Notes under the pieces: model-generated
Databases searched by the model: none
What the model saw: only the letters and a program-made list of their open reading frames with translations
What the model was told of the DNA's origin: nothing
Translations under genes and position numbers: made by a program
Source: Burkholderiales bacterium
Lineage (GTDB): Bacteria > Pseudomonadota > Gammaproteobacteria > Burkholderiales > Burkholderiaceae_C
Direction of reading: 5' to 3'
DNA length: 5,175 nucleotides
Assembly (NCBI GenBank): GCA_947474415.1
Contig: CANJKD010000233.1
Location: 1 to 5,175 of the forward strand
Shown here: in pieces, positions 1-5,175 of the stretch
How positions within the stretch are numbered: the first letter of the stretch is position 1
Layout of the letters: each line of letters begins with the position of its first letter

Positions 1-903
1 CTTCACGCCAGCAGCGATCACGAGCAGCACCGGCGTGATCAGCACCAGGATGATCGCGGCCAGCACGATGTCGCTGATGCGCTTCACCAGCTCGTTGGTG
101 CCAGTGAACGGTGTCTCGCAGATGCCCACCACCGGCACGCCGTTCATGTCTTGAAGCCGGCCCTGGATGATGCTGATGCCGAACACGTCGGGCACGAAGA
201 ACAGCGAGGCGGTGGTGCCCTGCACGCTTTCAAGGAGCTCGACGATGCGCGGCTGTGAGCCGAGCGGCAGCGTGATGTAGACCTCGCGCACGCTGTGCTC
301 GATGACGTAGTCTGCGACATCTCTCAGGCCGCCGAGGCGCTTTGCACTGGCGTCGACATGCAGCCGTTCATCGATGCGGTCATCGAAGTAGCCGACGAAG
401 TCGACGCCGTAGTCTTCGCTCTCGGTCAGGGCGCGCGCCACCTTCACGCCGAGCAGGCCGCCGCCCACCACCACGGCACGCCGCCGGGATTCGGGCTGGG
501 CGGAGATGCGCTGAACCACCCCTTTGCCGACCCACACCGCGAGCCACTGCAGGACGGGCGTGGCCACGATCCACATCAGCAGCACGTCGTCTTCGAAGTA
601 GTGCAGGCTGCGCGTGGCATAGCCGCACAGCGCGAGGATGCCGATCAACATCACCCAGGACGAAGCGATGTCGACGCCGGCGGCGATGAGGTTGTCGCGG
701 AAGCGGTTGCGTCCAGGGAAGGTGAGCGCGAACACGAGCAGGCACAGCGTGAGCGCGGGACGGTCGATCAGTTCGTCGGAGTACAGCGTGGCGAACAGAA
801 ACACCAGCACCGTGATGCTGGGTTCAAGGAAGGCGGCCACGAGCGATGTCACCGACTGCGGTGCGCTGTAAAACGTTCGTTTGTAGGTGCGGTCGTCGAA
901 CAT
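1..903 (-). CDS. Undecaprenyl-phosphate sugar phosphotransferase, WcaJ/EpsB type (N-terminal 301 residues; 3' end outside window)
   Basis: Family role: polyprenyl glycosylphosphotransferases move a sugar-1-phosphate, usually glucose-1-phosphate, onto undecaprenyl phosphate at the inner membrane, the first step in building an exopolysaccharide repeat unit. Translating the minus strand from the ATG at 903 gives 301 open codons to the window edge. Four hydrophobic segments lie near residues 18-40, 48-63, 78-94 and 106-126. A Rossmann-like domain follows, with the glycine-rich VVVGGGLLGVKVA near 144-156. The family signature FFVPDVFGISIIQGRL lies at 235-250 and NGVPVVGICETPF at 254-266. Residues 271-301 (ELVKRISDIVLA onward) begin the C-terminal transferase domain and its membrane helix; the catalytic part is outside the window. 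Family members are usually about 460-470 residues, so roughly a third is missing. No good ribosome binding site is seen: GAGGG lies 14 bases upstream. The start rests on N-terminal likeness and the lack of an in-frame upstream start. Sugar specificity cannot be told. Confidence 0.9.
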   Translation of the reverse strand, partial: MFDDRTYKRTFYSAPQSVTSLVAAFLEPSITVLVFLFATLYSDELIDRPALTLCLLVFALTFPGRNRFRDNLIAAGVDIASSWVMLIGILALCGYATRSLHYFEDDVLLMWIVATPVLQWLAVWVGKGVVQRISAQPESRRRAVVVGGGLLGVKVARALTESEDYGVDFVGYFDDRIDERLHVDASAKRLGGLRDVADYVIEHSVREVYITLPLGSQPRIVELLESVQGTTASLFFVPDVFGISIIQGRLQDMNGVPVVGICETPFTGTNELVKRISDIVLAAIILVLITPVLLVIAAGVK

Positions 904-1041
904 CGTTCAGTGGTGAGCCCTCGCTGCACCTGCCGGCTGGTGGGTGAGCTTGGAGGCATCTGGCCATATCGGCCGAAGGAAAGACCGGCTGGAGGGTGCG
1001 CGGCACCGCCGCCCTGCCATCGGGGCTCGCACGCTCGCCGC

Positions 1042-1063
1042 CGGTCAGGCGACACGCCGACCG
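1042..1063. other. Imperfect hairpin in the divergent spacer
   Basis: CGGTC (1042-1046) pairs with GACCG (1059-1063) and GGCG (1048-1051) pairs with CGCC (1055-1058), giving a 9-bp stem with one bulged A at 1047 and a 3-base loop ACA. No T-run follows on either strand, so it does not look like a rho-independent terminator. It could be a protein-binding site or a structure in the leader of the leftward sugar transferase mRNA. In GC-rich DNA it could also be chance. Confidence 0.35.
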
Positions 1064-1122
1064 ATTCTGCCCCAAAACCACTGCTCTTCATGACCTTGCG
1101 CCAGGGAGCGAACGAGGTCGAC

Positions 1123-1146
1123 ATGCCTACAATCGTGCATGTTTAA
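1123..1146 (+). other. Possible 7-codon upstream ORF (MPTIVHV) overlapping the ubiJ start
   Basis: An ATG at 1123 is preceded by GAGGT (1114-1118) at a spacing of 4 bases, a usable Shine-Dalgarno arrangement. It opens a frame encoding MPTIVHV and ends with TAA at 1144-1146, just inside ubiJ in another frame. Ribosomes ending here would be within a few bases of the ubiJ ATG at 1139, which has no Shine-Dalgarno of its own. This would need a transcript starting upstream of about 1110, so it competes with the leaderless reading of the TACAAT box. It may be chance. Confidence 0.2.
1128..1133 (+). promoter_or_regulatory. Probable -10 box (TACAAT) for ubiJ-ubiB
   Basis: TACAAT matches the sigma-70 consensus TATAAT at 5 of 6 positions. 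No good -35 box lies 16-18 bases upstream (1105-1110 reads GGAGCG). Transcription would start about 7 bases after the box, near 1140, which is essentially the ubiJ ATG at 1139. If real, the ubiJ message would be leaderless or nearly so. Confidence 0.45.
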
Positions 1147-1654
1147 CGGTTTGAACCTCATGTTGGGCAACGCTGTGATCGAGCGCGCGACCCTGCTCGT
1201 GAACCACGTGCTGGGTTCGGAAACGGTGGCCATGGACCGCCTTCGCGGCCACGCCGGGCGTTGCATCCAGTTGCAGTTCGACGGTTGGCCGTCCCTGCTG
1301 CCGCCCTTGCCGAACACCGCCTTTCGCGTCACGCCGGCCGGCCTGGTCGAATGGTGCGGTCCCGATGCACCGCCCGACGCCGACCTTCGCGTCCTCATCG
1401 ATGCATCGAATCCCGCGCTGGCCATGGCGCAGGCCCTGAGCGGCGAGCGCCCGAAGGTCGATGTGGCCGGTGACGCCGCCTTCGCAGCCGACCTGAACTG
1501 GCTCTTCGACAACCTGCGCTGGGATGTGCAGGACGATCTGGCGCGCCTCGTGGGCCAGGCGCCGGCGCGCGAGATGGCGCGTGTGGCCGGCGGCATTGCG
1601 GCCGGCATGCGTGAGGCGGTGCGCACGCTGACCGGCCTGGCGATACGCAAATGA
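1139..1654 (+). CDS. ubiJ: UbiJ-like SCP2-domain ubiquinone biosynthesis accessory protein
   Basis: UbiJ is a soluble accessory factor of late ubiquinone biosynthesis; through its SCP2 (sterol carrier protein 2) domain it is thought to bind lipid intermediates within the Ubi enzyme complex. The product is 171 residues, somewhat shorter than the roughly 200 of E. coli UbiJ. The N-terminal helix has the family pattern with [12 protein letters not shown] (17-28). The SCP2-like region spans about 15-125, including the segment [14 protein letters not shown] (45-58) and [16 protein letters not shown] (88-103). The best signature is [19 protein letters not shown] (121-139), followed by a helical tail. 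The ATG at 1139 is chosen because the residues before AVIERATLL fit the usual N-terminus. It has no adjacent Shine-Dalgarno; the alternative ATG at 1160 would lose seven residues and also lacks one. ubiB follows after 88 bp on the same strand, as expected. The usual partner ubiE is not upstream here. Family assignment is strong; detailed function is inferred from family and neighbour. Confidence 0.88.
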   Translation: MFNGLNLMLGNAVIERATLLVNHVLGSETVAMDRLRGHAGRCIQLQFDGWPSLLPPLPNTAFRVTPAGLVEWCGPDAPPDADLRVLIDASNPALAMAQALSGERPKVDVAGDAAFAADLNWLFDNLRWDVQDDLARLVGQAPAREMARVAGGIAAGMREAVRTLTGLAIRK

Positions 1655-1713
1655 GCCGAACGGGACGAGCGCCGGGCCGCCCCAAGCGGGCTCGCATACC
1701 CTCGGGGGATCGG

Positions 1714-1729
1714 CGAACGTACGCGTTCG
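1714..1729 (+). promoter_or_regulatory. Hairpin just upstream of the ubiB ribosome binding site
   Basis: CGAACG (1714-1719) and CGTTCG (1724-1729) are perfect inverted repeats around a TACG loop. In RNA this is a 6-bp stem capped by a UACG tetraloop of the UNCG type, although the closing pair is G-C rather than the preferred C-G. It ends two bases before the Shine-Dalgarno of ubiB, so it could shape translation or mRNA stability. There is no T-run, so it is not a terminator. Confidence 0.4.
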
Positions 1730-1731
1730 AC

Positions 1732-1737
1732 GAGGGG
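1732..1737 (+). promoter_or_regulatory. Ribosome binding site deciding the TTG start of ubiB
   Basis: GAGGGG lies 5 bases before TTG at 1743, a good Shine-Dalgarno and spacing. No ATG or GTG occurs in frame between the ubiJ stop and this TTG. The first in-frame ATG downstream (1848-1860 region) would remove about 38 conserved residues, so this site supports the TTG. Confidence 0.65.
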
Positions 1738-1742
1738 CTCCA

Positions 1743-3290
1743 TTGAGGCACATCGCGCGGCTCGTCGTCATCTGCGTCACGGTCTTTCGCTACGGGCTCG
1801 ACGAACTGGCCTTGTCCAGTTTTCGCCACCCCTGGGTGCGTGTGCTGGTGCGGGTGATGATGATCGGCCGCAGCCTCGACGCGCCCCGCGGCGAGCGCCT
1901 GCGCATGGGGCTGGAACGGTTGGGGCCGATCTTCGTCAAGTTCGGCCAGGTGCTTTCGACGCGTCGCGACCTGCTGCCGGCCGACCTGGCCGATGAACTC
2001 GCGAAGCTGCAGGACAACGTGCCGCCGTTCCCTGCCGAAGAGGCGCGCCGCATGGTCGAAAGTGCGCTGGGCAAGCCGATCGAGGCGGTGTTCGCGCGTT
2101 TCGATGCCGAGCCGGTGGCCAGCGCATCGATCGCGCAAGTGCATTTCGCGCGGCTGAAAGACGGCCGCGAGGTGGCGGTGAAGGTGCTGCGCCCCGGCAT
2201 GCTGGCGGTGATCGACGACGACCTGTCGCTGCTGCGCATGATCGCGGTGTGGGTGGAACGCCTGAGCGCCGACGGCAAGCGGCTGAAACCGCGCGAGGTG
2301 GTGGCCGAGTTCGACAACTACCTGCACGACGAACTCGACCTCGTGCGCGAGGCCGCGAACGCCGCGCAACTGCGCCGCAACATGCAGGGCCTCGGCCTGA
2401 TTCTGGTGCCCGAGATGGTGTGGGACTACTGCACCCAGACCGTGATCGTGATGGAGCGCATGAACGGCGTGCCGATCAGCCAGACACAGCGCCTGATTGA
2501 CGCCGGCATCGACATCCCGAAGTTGGCGCGCGACGGCGTCACGATCTTCTTCACCCAGGTGTTCCGCGACGGCTTCTTCCACGCCGACATGCACCCCGGC
2601 AACATCCAGGTCTCGATCGCACCCGAGACCTTCGGGCGCTATGTCGCGCTTGACTTCGGCATCGTCGGCACGCTCACCGAAGTCGACAAGGAATACCTGG
2701 CGCAGAACTTCATCGCCTTCTTCCGGCGCGATTACAAACGCGTGGCCGAGCTGCACGTGGAAAGCGGCTGGGTGCCGCCGAACACGCGAGTCGATCAGCT
2801 CGAAGGTGCGATCCGCGCGGTCTGCGAGCCGCACTTCGACCGGCCGCTGAAAGACATCTCGCTCGGCCAGGTGCTGCTGCGTCTGTTCCAGACCTCGCGC
2901 CGTTTCAACGTCGAGATCCAGCCGCAGCTGGTGCTGCTGCAGAAGACCTTGCTGAACGTCGAAGGGCTCGGCCGCCAGCTCGACCCCGAACTCGACCTGT
3001 GGAAAACCGCCCGGCCTTTCCTGGAGCGATGGATGCACGAGCAGGTGGGCTGGACCGGCTTCGTCGAGCGGCTGAAAAACGAGGCGCCGCGCTACGTGCA
3101 GCTGCTGCCCGAACTGCCGCGTTTGCTGCACGCCGCACTGCAACCGCATGCCACTGACCAGCAGCGCGTGCTCGAAGCCTTGCTGGTCGAGCAGCGCAGC
3201 ACGAACCGGCTGCTGCGCACCGCCGTGTATGCCGGCGTGGCGGTGCTGCTTGGGCTTCTGGCGATTCAGATCGCGGCGCGCCTGCATTGA
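1743..3290 (+). CDS. ubiB: UbiB, atypical kinase-like ATPase of ubiquinone biosynthesis
   Basis: UbiB belongs to the ABC1/ADCK/COQ8 family. It is membrane-associated, binds and hydrolyses ATP, and is needed for ubiquinone synthesis, though its exact substrate is unsettled. The product is 515 residues against 546 in E. coli. Family motifs appear in order: RYGLDEL (16-22), the KxGQ motif KFGQ (66-69) followed by STRRDLLP, the alanine-rich loop [10 protein letters not shown] (125-134) that replaces the kinase P-loop, VAVK with the invariant lysine K147, the ExD motif E197-L-D199, the catalytic segment HADMHPGN (280-287), and the metal-binding LDFG with D304. All key residues are present, so the protein should be intact. 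A hydrophobic stretch at about 493-510 is a single C-terminal membrane helix, whereas E. coli UbiB has two. The TTG start is supported by a good ribosome binding site and N-terminal likeness. It probably shares a transcript with ubiJ. Confidence 0.96.
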   Translation: MRHIARLVVICVTVFRYGLDELALSSFRHPWVRVLVRVMMIGRSLDAPRGERLRMGLERLGPIFVKFGQVLSTRRDLLPADLADELAKLQDNVPPFPAEEARRMVESALGKPIEAVFARFDAEPVASASIAQVHFARLKDGREVAVKVLRPGMLAVIDDDLSLLRMIAVWVERLSADGKRLKPREVVAEFDNYLHDELDLVREAANAAQLRRNMQGLGLILVPEMVWDYCTQTVIVMERMNGVPISQTQRLIDAGIDIPKLARDGVTIFFTQVFRDGFFHADMHPGNIQVSIAPETFGRYVALDFGIVGTLTEVDKEYLAQNFIAFFRRDYKRVAELHVESGWVPPNTRVDQLEGAIRAVCEPHFDRPLKDISLGQVLLRLFQTSRRFNVEIQPQLVLLQKTLLNVEGLGRQLDPELDLWKTARPFLERWMHEQVGWTGFVERLKNEAPRYVQLLPELPRLLHAALQPHATDQQRVLEALLVEQRSTNRLLRTAVYAGVAVLLGLLAIQIAARLH

Positions 3291-3310
3291 CGGTACCACC
3301 GCTTCGCATC

Positions 3311-3323
3311 AGGGTCGCACCCT
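3311..3323. repeat. Perfect inverted repeat abutting the FmdB-gene -10 box
   Basis: AGGGT (3311-3315) and ACCCT (3319-3323) are perfect inverted repeats around CGC. The last T is also the first base of the TATAAT box, so the repeat fills the promoter spacer. It could be an operator. Read as RNA from ubiB, it would be a short 5-bp hairpin followed by TATAATTT, a weak terminator-like shape. The short length means chance is possible. Confidence 0.35.
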
Positions 3324-3328
3324 ATAAT
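3323..3328 (+). promoter_or_regulatory. -10 box (TATAAT) of a probable promoter for the FmdB gene-DUF502-aspS group
   Basis: The hexamer is a perfect sigma-70 -10 consensus in an otherwise GC-rich stretch, 33 bases after the ubiB stop. No good -35 box lies at 16-18 bases (3300-3305 reads CGCTTC) and there is no TG extension, so an activator or other contacts may be needed. Transcription would start near 3335, leaving a leader of about 28 bases with a good ribosome binding site. Confidence 0.6.
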
Positions 3329-3350
3329 TTACGGTTTTCCTGTTTGAATC

Positions 3351-3355
3351 AAGGG
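3351..3355 (+). promoter_or_regulatory. Ribosome binding site deciding the ATG start of the FmdB gene
   Basis: AAGGG sits 7 bases before the ATG at 3363. A TTG two codons further upstream (3357) is in frame but only one base from this motif, too close to be used. The ATG also gives the family-typical N-terminus MPIYAYRC. Confidence 0.7.
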
Positions 3356-3362
3356 CTTGGTC

Positions 3363-3773
3363 ATGCCAATCTACGCCTATCGCTGCGCCACCTGCGGCCA
3401 TGCGAAGGATGTGCTGCAGAAGATGTCCGACGCGGTGCTGACCGTTTGCCCGGACTGTGGCGCTTCGACGTTCCTCAAGCAGGTCACTGCGGCCGGTTTT
3501 CAGCTCAAGGGTTCGGGCTGGTACGTGACCGACTTCAAGGGCGGCGCCGCAGCGCCGCCACCTGCCGACGGCGCCAAGGCTGACGCCGCGAAGGGCGACG
3601 CACAGAAGGGCGACGCACAGAAGGGCGACGCACAGAAGGGCGATGTACAGAAGGGCGATGCGACCAAAGGTGACGCGCCCAAAGGTGATGGAGCCCCTGC
3701 CGCGAAGTCCGGTGCCCCTGCCGCCGTGGCGCCTGCCGCCACGCCGGCACCGCCTGTGGCCAATGGCAGTTGA
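3363..3773 (+). CDS. FmdB-type small zinc-ribbon protein with repetitive charged tail
   Basis: The product is 136 residues. The N-terminal domain (1-62) is a typical FmdB/CxxC-CxxC zinc ribbon: MPIYAYRC at the start, zinc-ligand pairs C8/C11 and C29/C32, and the conserved FQLKGSGWYVTDF near 48-60. The family is named after a putative regulatory protein of formamidase clusters in Methylophilus; in most bacteria its function is unknown and nucleic-acid or protein binding is only presumed. After residue 62 the protein is low-complexity: an Ala/Pro stretch, eight five-residue units of KGDAQ type (72-111), then an Ala/Pro-rich end. This tail is probably disordered; no signal peptide or membrane helix is seen. 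The gene follows a TATAAT promoter, and the DUF502 gene begins 34 bp downstream on the same strand, so the two are probably cotranscribed. Family identity is secure; function is not. Confidence 0.9.
   Translation: MPIYAYRCATCGHAKDVLQKMSDAVLTVCPDCGASTFLKQVTAAGFQLKGSGWYVTDFKGGAAAPPPADGAKADAAKGDAQKGDAQKGDAQKGDVQKGDATKGDAPKGDGAPAAKSGAPAAVAPAATPAPPVANGS
3576..3695 (+). repeat. 15-bp tandem repeat, eight units, inside the FmdB gene
   Basis: Units of 15 bp run from 3576 to 3695. Three central units (3591-3635) are identical, AAGGGCGACGCACAG. The outer units (3576-3590, 3636-3650, 3651-3665, 3666-3680 and 3681-3695) are increasingly divergent. They encode KADAA, KGDAQ three times, KGDVQ, KGDAT, KGDAP and KGDGA. 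A 15-bp unit keeps the frame, so copy-number change would only alter tail length. Identical middle units flanked by decayed ones fit expansion by replication slippage. Confidence 0.95.
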
Positions 3774-3777
3774 ACCG

Positions 3778-3800
3778 CCTGGCTGACCCGACTGACCAGG
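3778..3800 (+). other. Possible stem covering the DUF502 ribosome binding site
   Basis: CCTGG (3778-3782) can pair with CCAGG (3796-3800), with a 13-base loop. The right arm overlaps AGGA (3798-3801), the Shine-Dalgarno for the GTG at 3808. Ribosomes finishing the FmdB gene (stop at 3771-3773) would reach the left arm and could open it, a possible coupling device. The stem is short and may not form. Confidence 0.25.
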
Positions 3801-3807
3801 AATTGGC

Positions 3808-4491
3808 GTGAAGAAATACCTCATCGCGGGCCTGCTTGTCTGGCTGCCTCTGGCAGTCACGATCTGGGTGCTGAGGGCGGCCCTGGGCACGCTCGATGGC
3901 GTGTTCGGCTGGCTGCTCAGTGGCTCGCAGGCGGTGTTGCCCGAGGGCGCGCACGGCTCGATCGAACTGCTGCGCCAGATTCCCGGCCTGGGTGTGATCG
4001 CGGTGGTGCTCGGGCTGTTGCTCACCGGCGTGTTCGCGACCAACATCTTCGGCCAGTGGTGGCTGAACCAGGGCGGGCGCGTGCTGGCCAAGATTCCGAT
4101 CGTCAAGTCGATCTACAGCTCGGTCAAGCAGGTGTCCGACACGCTGTTCTCCAGCAGCGGCAACGCGTTCCGCGAAGCGGTGCTGGTGCAGTACCCACGC
4201 GCCGGCAGCTGGACCATCGCCTTCGTCACCGGCAAGCCGGGCGGCGAGACCGCGCTGCACCTGCAGGGCGACTGGCTGAGCCTGTACGTGCCGACCACGC
4301 CGAACCCGACCTCGGGCTTCTTCCTGATGGTGCCGCGCGCCGATGTGATCGTGCTGCACATGAGCGTTGACGAAGCGCTGAAATACGTGATCTCGATGGG
4401 CGTGGTGGCGCCGCCGATGCCGCCGGCATCTTCGGGTTCGGGGGTCCCGCCGGCCGCGCCGGCCTTGCACGACGAAGCCACCCGAAATTGA
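3808..4491 (+). CDS. DUF502 (COV1-like) two-helix membrane protein
   Basis: The product is 227 residues and belongs to the DUF502 family, which also includes the plant COV1/LCV proteins. The bacterial members have no established function. Hydrophobic helices lie at about 5-26 ([17 protein letters not shown]) and 60-80 ([20 protein letters not shown]). The family-typical region follows: [20 protein letters not shown] (95-114), [11 protein letters not shown] (121-131), WTIAFVTG (135-142), [17 protein letters not shown] (161-177) and [16 protein letters not shown] (185-200). After residue 200 comes a Pro/Ala-rich tail, probably disordered. The GTG start has AGGA six bases upstream and gives the typical [15 protein letters not shown] beginning. 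It lies between the zinc-ribbon gene and aspS, and is probably cotranscribed with both. Which side of the membrane the soluble part faces is not clear from sequence. Confidence 0.93.
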   Translation: MKKYLIAGLLVWLPLAVTIWVLRAALGTLDGVFGWLLSGSQAVLPEGAHGSIELLRQIPGLGVIAVVLGLLLTGVFATNIFGQWWLNQGGRVLAKIPIVKSIYSSVKQVSDTLFSSSGNAFREAVLVQYPRAGSWTIAFVTGKPGGETALHLQGDWLSLYVPTTPNPTSGFFLMVPRADVIVLHMSVDEALKYVISMGVVAPPMPPASSGSGVPPAAPALHDEATRN

Positions 4492-4509
4492 CCAGGCTGG
4501 GCGGCCTGG
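4492..4509 (+). other. Hairpin directly after the DUF502 stop codon
   Basis: CCAGGC (4492-4497) and GCCTGG (4504-4509) are perfect inverted repeats with a 6-base loop, starting at the base after the TGA. No T-run follows, so it is not a standard rho-independent terminator, and aspS downstream has no obvious promoter of its own in the 134-bp gap. It may slow 3' decay or cause partial attenuation, or be chance. Confidence 0.3.
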
Positions 4510-4614
4510 CAGCCGCTCAGCGCCACGCTGCTGCAAGCCAGCGTCACAGAGCCACCCGAGAATCCCTGCAAGCCGGTTGTGGCCCACGCAGGCGACCGAT
4601 TCGAACCAGACCCC

Positions 4615-4618
4615 GGAG
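4615..4618 (+). promoter_or_regulatory. Ribosome binding site of aspS
   Basis: GGAG lies 7 bases before the ATG at 4626, a good spacing. It fixes the start, which also matches the family N-terminus MRTxYCG. Confidence 0.7.
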
Positions 4619-4625
4619 TGATTTC

Positions 4626-5175
4626 ATGAGAACAACGTATTGCGGCCTCGTCTCCGAGGCGCTGATGGGCCAGACCGTGACGCTGATGGGCTGGGCCCAC
4701 CGACGCCGCGACCATGGCGGCGTGATCTTCATCGACCTGCGGGACCGCGAAGGCCTGGTGCAGGTGGTGTGCGACCCCGACCGTGCCGACATGTTCGGCG
4801 TGGCCGAAACCATCCGCAACGAGTTCTGCCTGAAAATCGTTGGCAAGGTGCGCGCACGCCCCGACGGCACCGTCAACGCCAATATCACGAGCGGCAAGAT
4901 CGAGGTGCTGTGCCACGAGATCGAGGTGCTGAACCCCAGCGTCACGCCGCCGTTCCAGATCGACGACGACAACCTGTCCGAGACCACCCGCCTCACGCAC
5001 CGCGTGCTCGACCTGCGCCGCCCGCCGATGCAGCGCAACCTGATGCTGCGCTACCGCGTCGCGATGGAAGTGCGCAAGTTCCTCGACCTGAACGGTTTCA
5101 TCGACATCGAAACGCCGATGCTCACCCGGAGCACGCCCGAAGGGGCGCGCGACTACCTGGTGCCGAGCCGCGTGC
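4626..5175 (+). CDS. aspS: Aspartyl-tRNA synthetase, N-terminal 183 residues (3' end outside window)
   Basis: AspRS is the cytosolic class II enzyme that joins aspartate to its tRNA using ATP. The visible part covers the anticodon-binding OB-fold (about 17-103), with [22 protein letters not shown] (22-43 region), and the start of the catalytic domain. There, class II motif 1 lies around [15 protein letters not shown] (152-166), followed by the flipping-loop segment [14 protein letters not shown] (169-182). Bacterial AspRS is about 590-600 residues, so roughly two thirds is missing to the right. H30 and G81 match positions that, from work on Pseudomonas aeruginosa AspRS (H31, G82), mark non-discriminating enzymes; E. 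coli has Leu and Lys-type residues there. So this enzyme may also charge tRNA-Asn with aspartate. The gap to the DUF502 gene is 134 bp with no strong promoter, so it is probably the third gene of that transcript. Confidence 0.97.
   Translation, partial: MRTTYCGLVSEALMGQTVTLMGWAHRRRDHGGVIFIDLRDREGLVQVVCDPDRADMFGVAETIRNEFCLKIVGKVRARPDGTVNANITSGKIEVLCHEIEVLNPSVTPPFQIDDDNLSETTRLTHRVLDLRRPPMQRNLMLRYRVAMEVRKFLDLNGFIDIETPMLTRSTPEGARDYLVPSRV

Larger units (their letters stand above)
904..1138. other. Divergent intergenic spacer
   Basis: This 235-bp spacer separates the leftward sugar transferase from rightward ubiJ and should hold both promoters. Toward ubiJ there is a good TACAAT box at its right end. 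Toward the transferase only weak candidates are visible, such as CAGAAT read leftward at 1069-1064 with no matching -35 box; its leader would be about 150 bases. Short open frames crossing the spacer are continuations of antisense frames from the flanking genes and have no family features. No tRNA or known riboswitch was recognised. Confidence 0.6.

Noticed and set aside
849..1124. A 91-codon minus-strand frame covering the divergent spacer
   Set aside because: It overlaps the start of the sugar transferase in another frame, has no ribosome binding site that I can support and no recognisable features.
295..1146. A 283-codon open frame on the plus strand
   Set aside because: It lies opposite the sugar transferase, whose minus-strand translation is clearly a family member, and is low-complexity His/Arg/Gly-rich. 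Only its last 7 codons are considered separately as a possible upstream ORF.
3287..3292. TTGACG as -35 box for the TATAAT at 3323
   Set aside because: The spacer would be 30 bp, far from the 16-18 bp needed.
1395..3299. A 634-codon open frame on the minus strand opposite ubiB
   Set aside because: It mirrors ubiB and part of ubiJ, is rich in His, Gln, Arg and Asp as expected of an antisense frame in GC-rich coding DNA, and shows no family motif. ubiB on the plus strand has all its conserved motifs.
3591..3695. Possible CRISPR-like array
   Set aside because: The units are directly adjacent with no spacers, are only 15 bp long and keep a reading frame, so it is a coding tandem repeat.
3309..4587. 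Long minus-strand open frames opposite the FmdB and DUF502 genes
   Set aside because: They are shadows of the plus-strand genes; their repeated stretches are the reverse reading of the 15-bp repeat.
4595..4615. TTCGAAC (plus strand) and GTTCGAAT (minus strand) resembling a tRNA T-loop
   Set aside because: The flanking bases do not form a five-pair T stem and no acceptor, D or anticodon arms can be placed around it.
4897..4931. A 14-bp direct repeat, AGATCGAGGTGCTG, 21 bp apart in aspS
   Set aside because: It encodes IEVL twice in a beta-rich part of AspRS where related enzymes have similar residues; best explained by protein constraint and codon bias.

Overview
The window looks like chromosome from a high-GC betaproteobacterium of the order Burkholderiales, perhaps near the Rubrivivax/Methylibium/Leptothrix group. 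This is inferred from protein character, GC-rich third codon positions, and the gene order ubiJ, ubiB, FmdB-like gene, DUF502 gene, aspS. No insertion sequence, phage gene, CRISPR array or RNA gene was found.

Layout. Positions 1-903 (minus strand) hold the N-terminal 301 residues of a membrane sugar-phosphate transferase of the WcaJ/EpsB type, which starts exopolysaccharide synthesis. The gene runs off the left edge before its catalytic domain. A 235-bp divergent spacer (904-1138) follows, with an imperfect hairpin and a TACAAT -10-like box almost touching the next start codon. The rest reads on the plus strand: ubiJ (1139-1654), ubiB (1743-3290, TTG start), a small FmdB-type zinc-ribbon protein with a repetitive tail (3363-3773), a two-helix DUF502 membrane protein (3808-4491, GTG start), and the first 183 codons of aspS (4626 to the right edge).

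How the genes fit together. UbiJ and UbiB are accessory factors of the late steps of ubiquinone synthesis: UbiJ carries an SCP2-type lipid-binding domain, UbiB is an atypical kinase-like ATPase. They probably share a transcript starting just before ubiJ. A perfect TATAAT box between ubiB and the FmdB gene suggests a second transcript covering the FmdB gene, the DUF502 gene and aspS. The zinc-ribbon and DUF502 proteins have no firm function.

Most of the window is housekeeping and I see no convincing new system. The best second looks are: the ubiJ start, which could be leaderless or coupled to a 7-codon upstream ORF; the 15-bp tandem repeat encoding a KGDAQ-type tail on the zinc-ribbon protein; AspRS residues that suggest a non-discriminating enzyme; and small inverted repeats beside promoters or ribosome binding sites.
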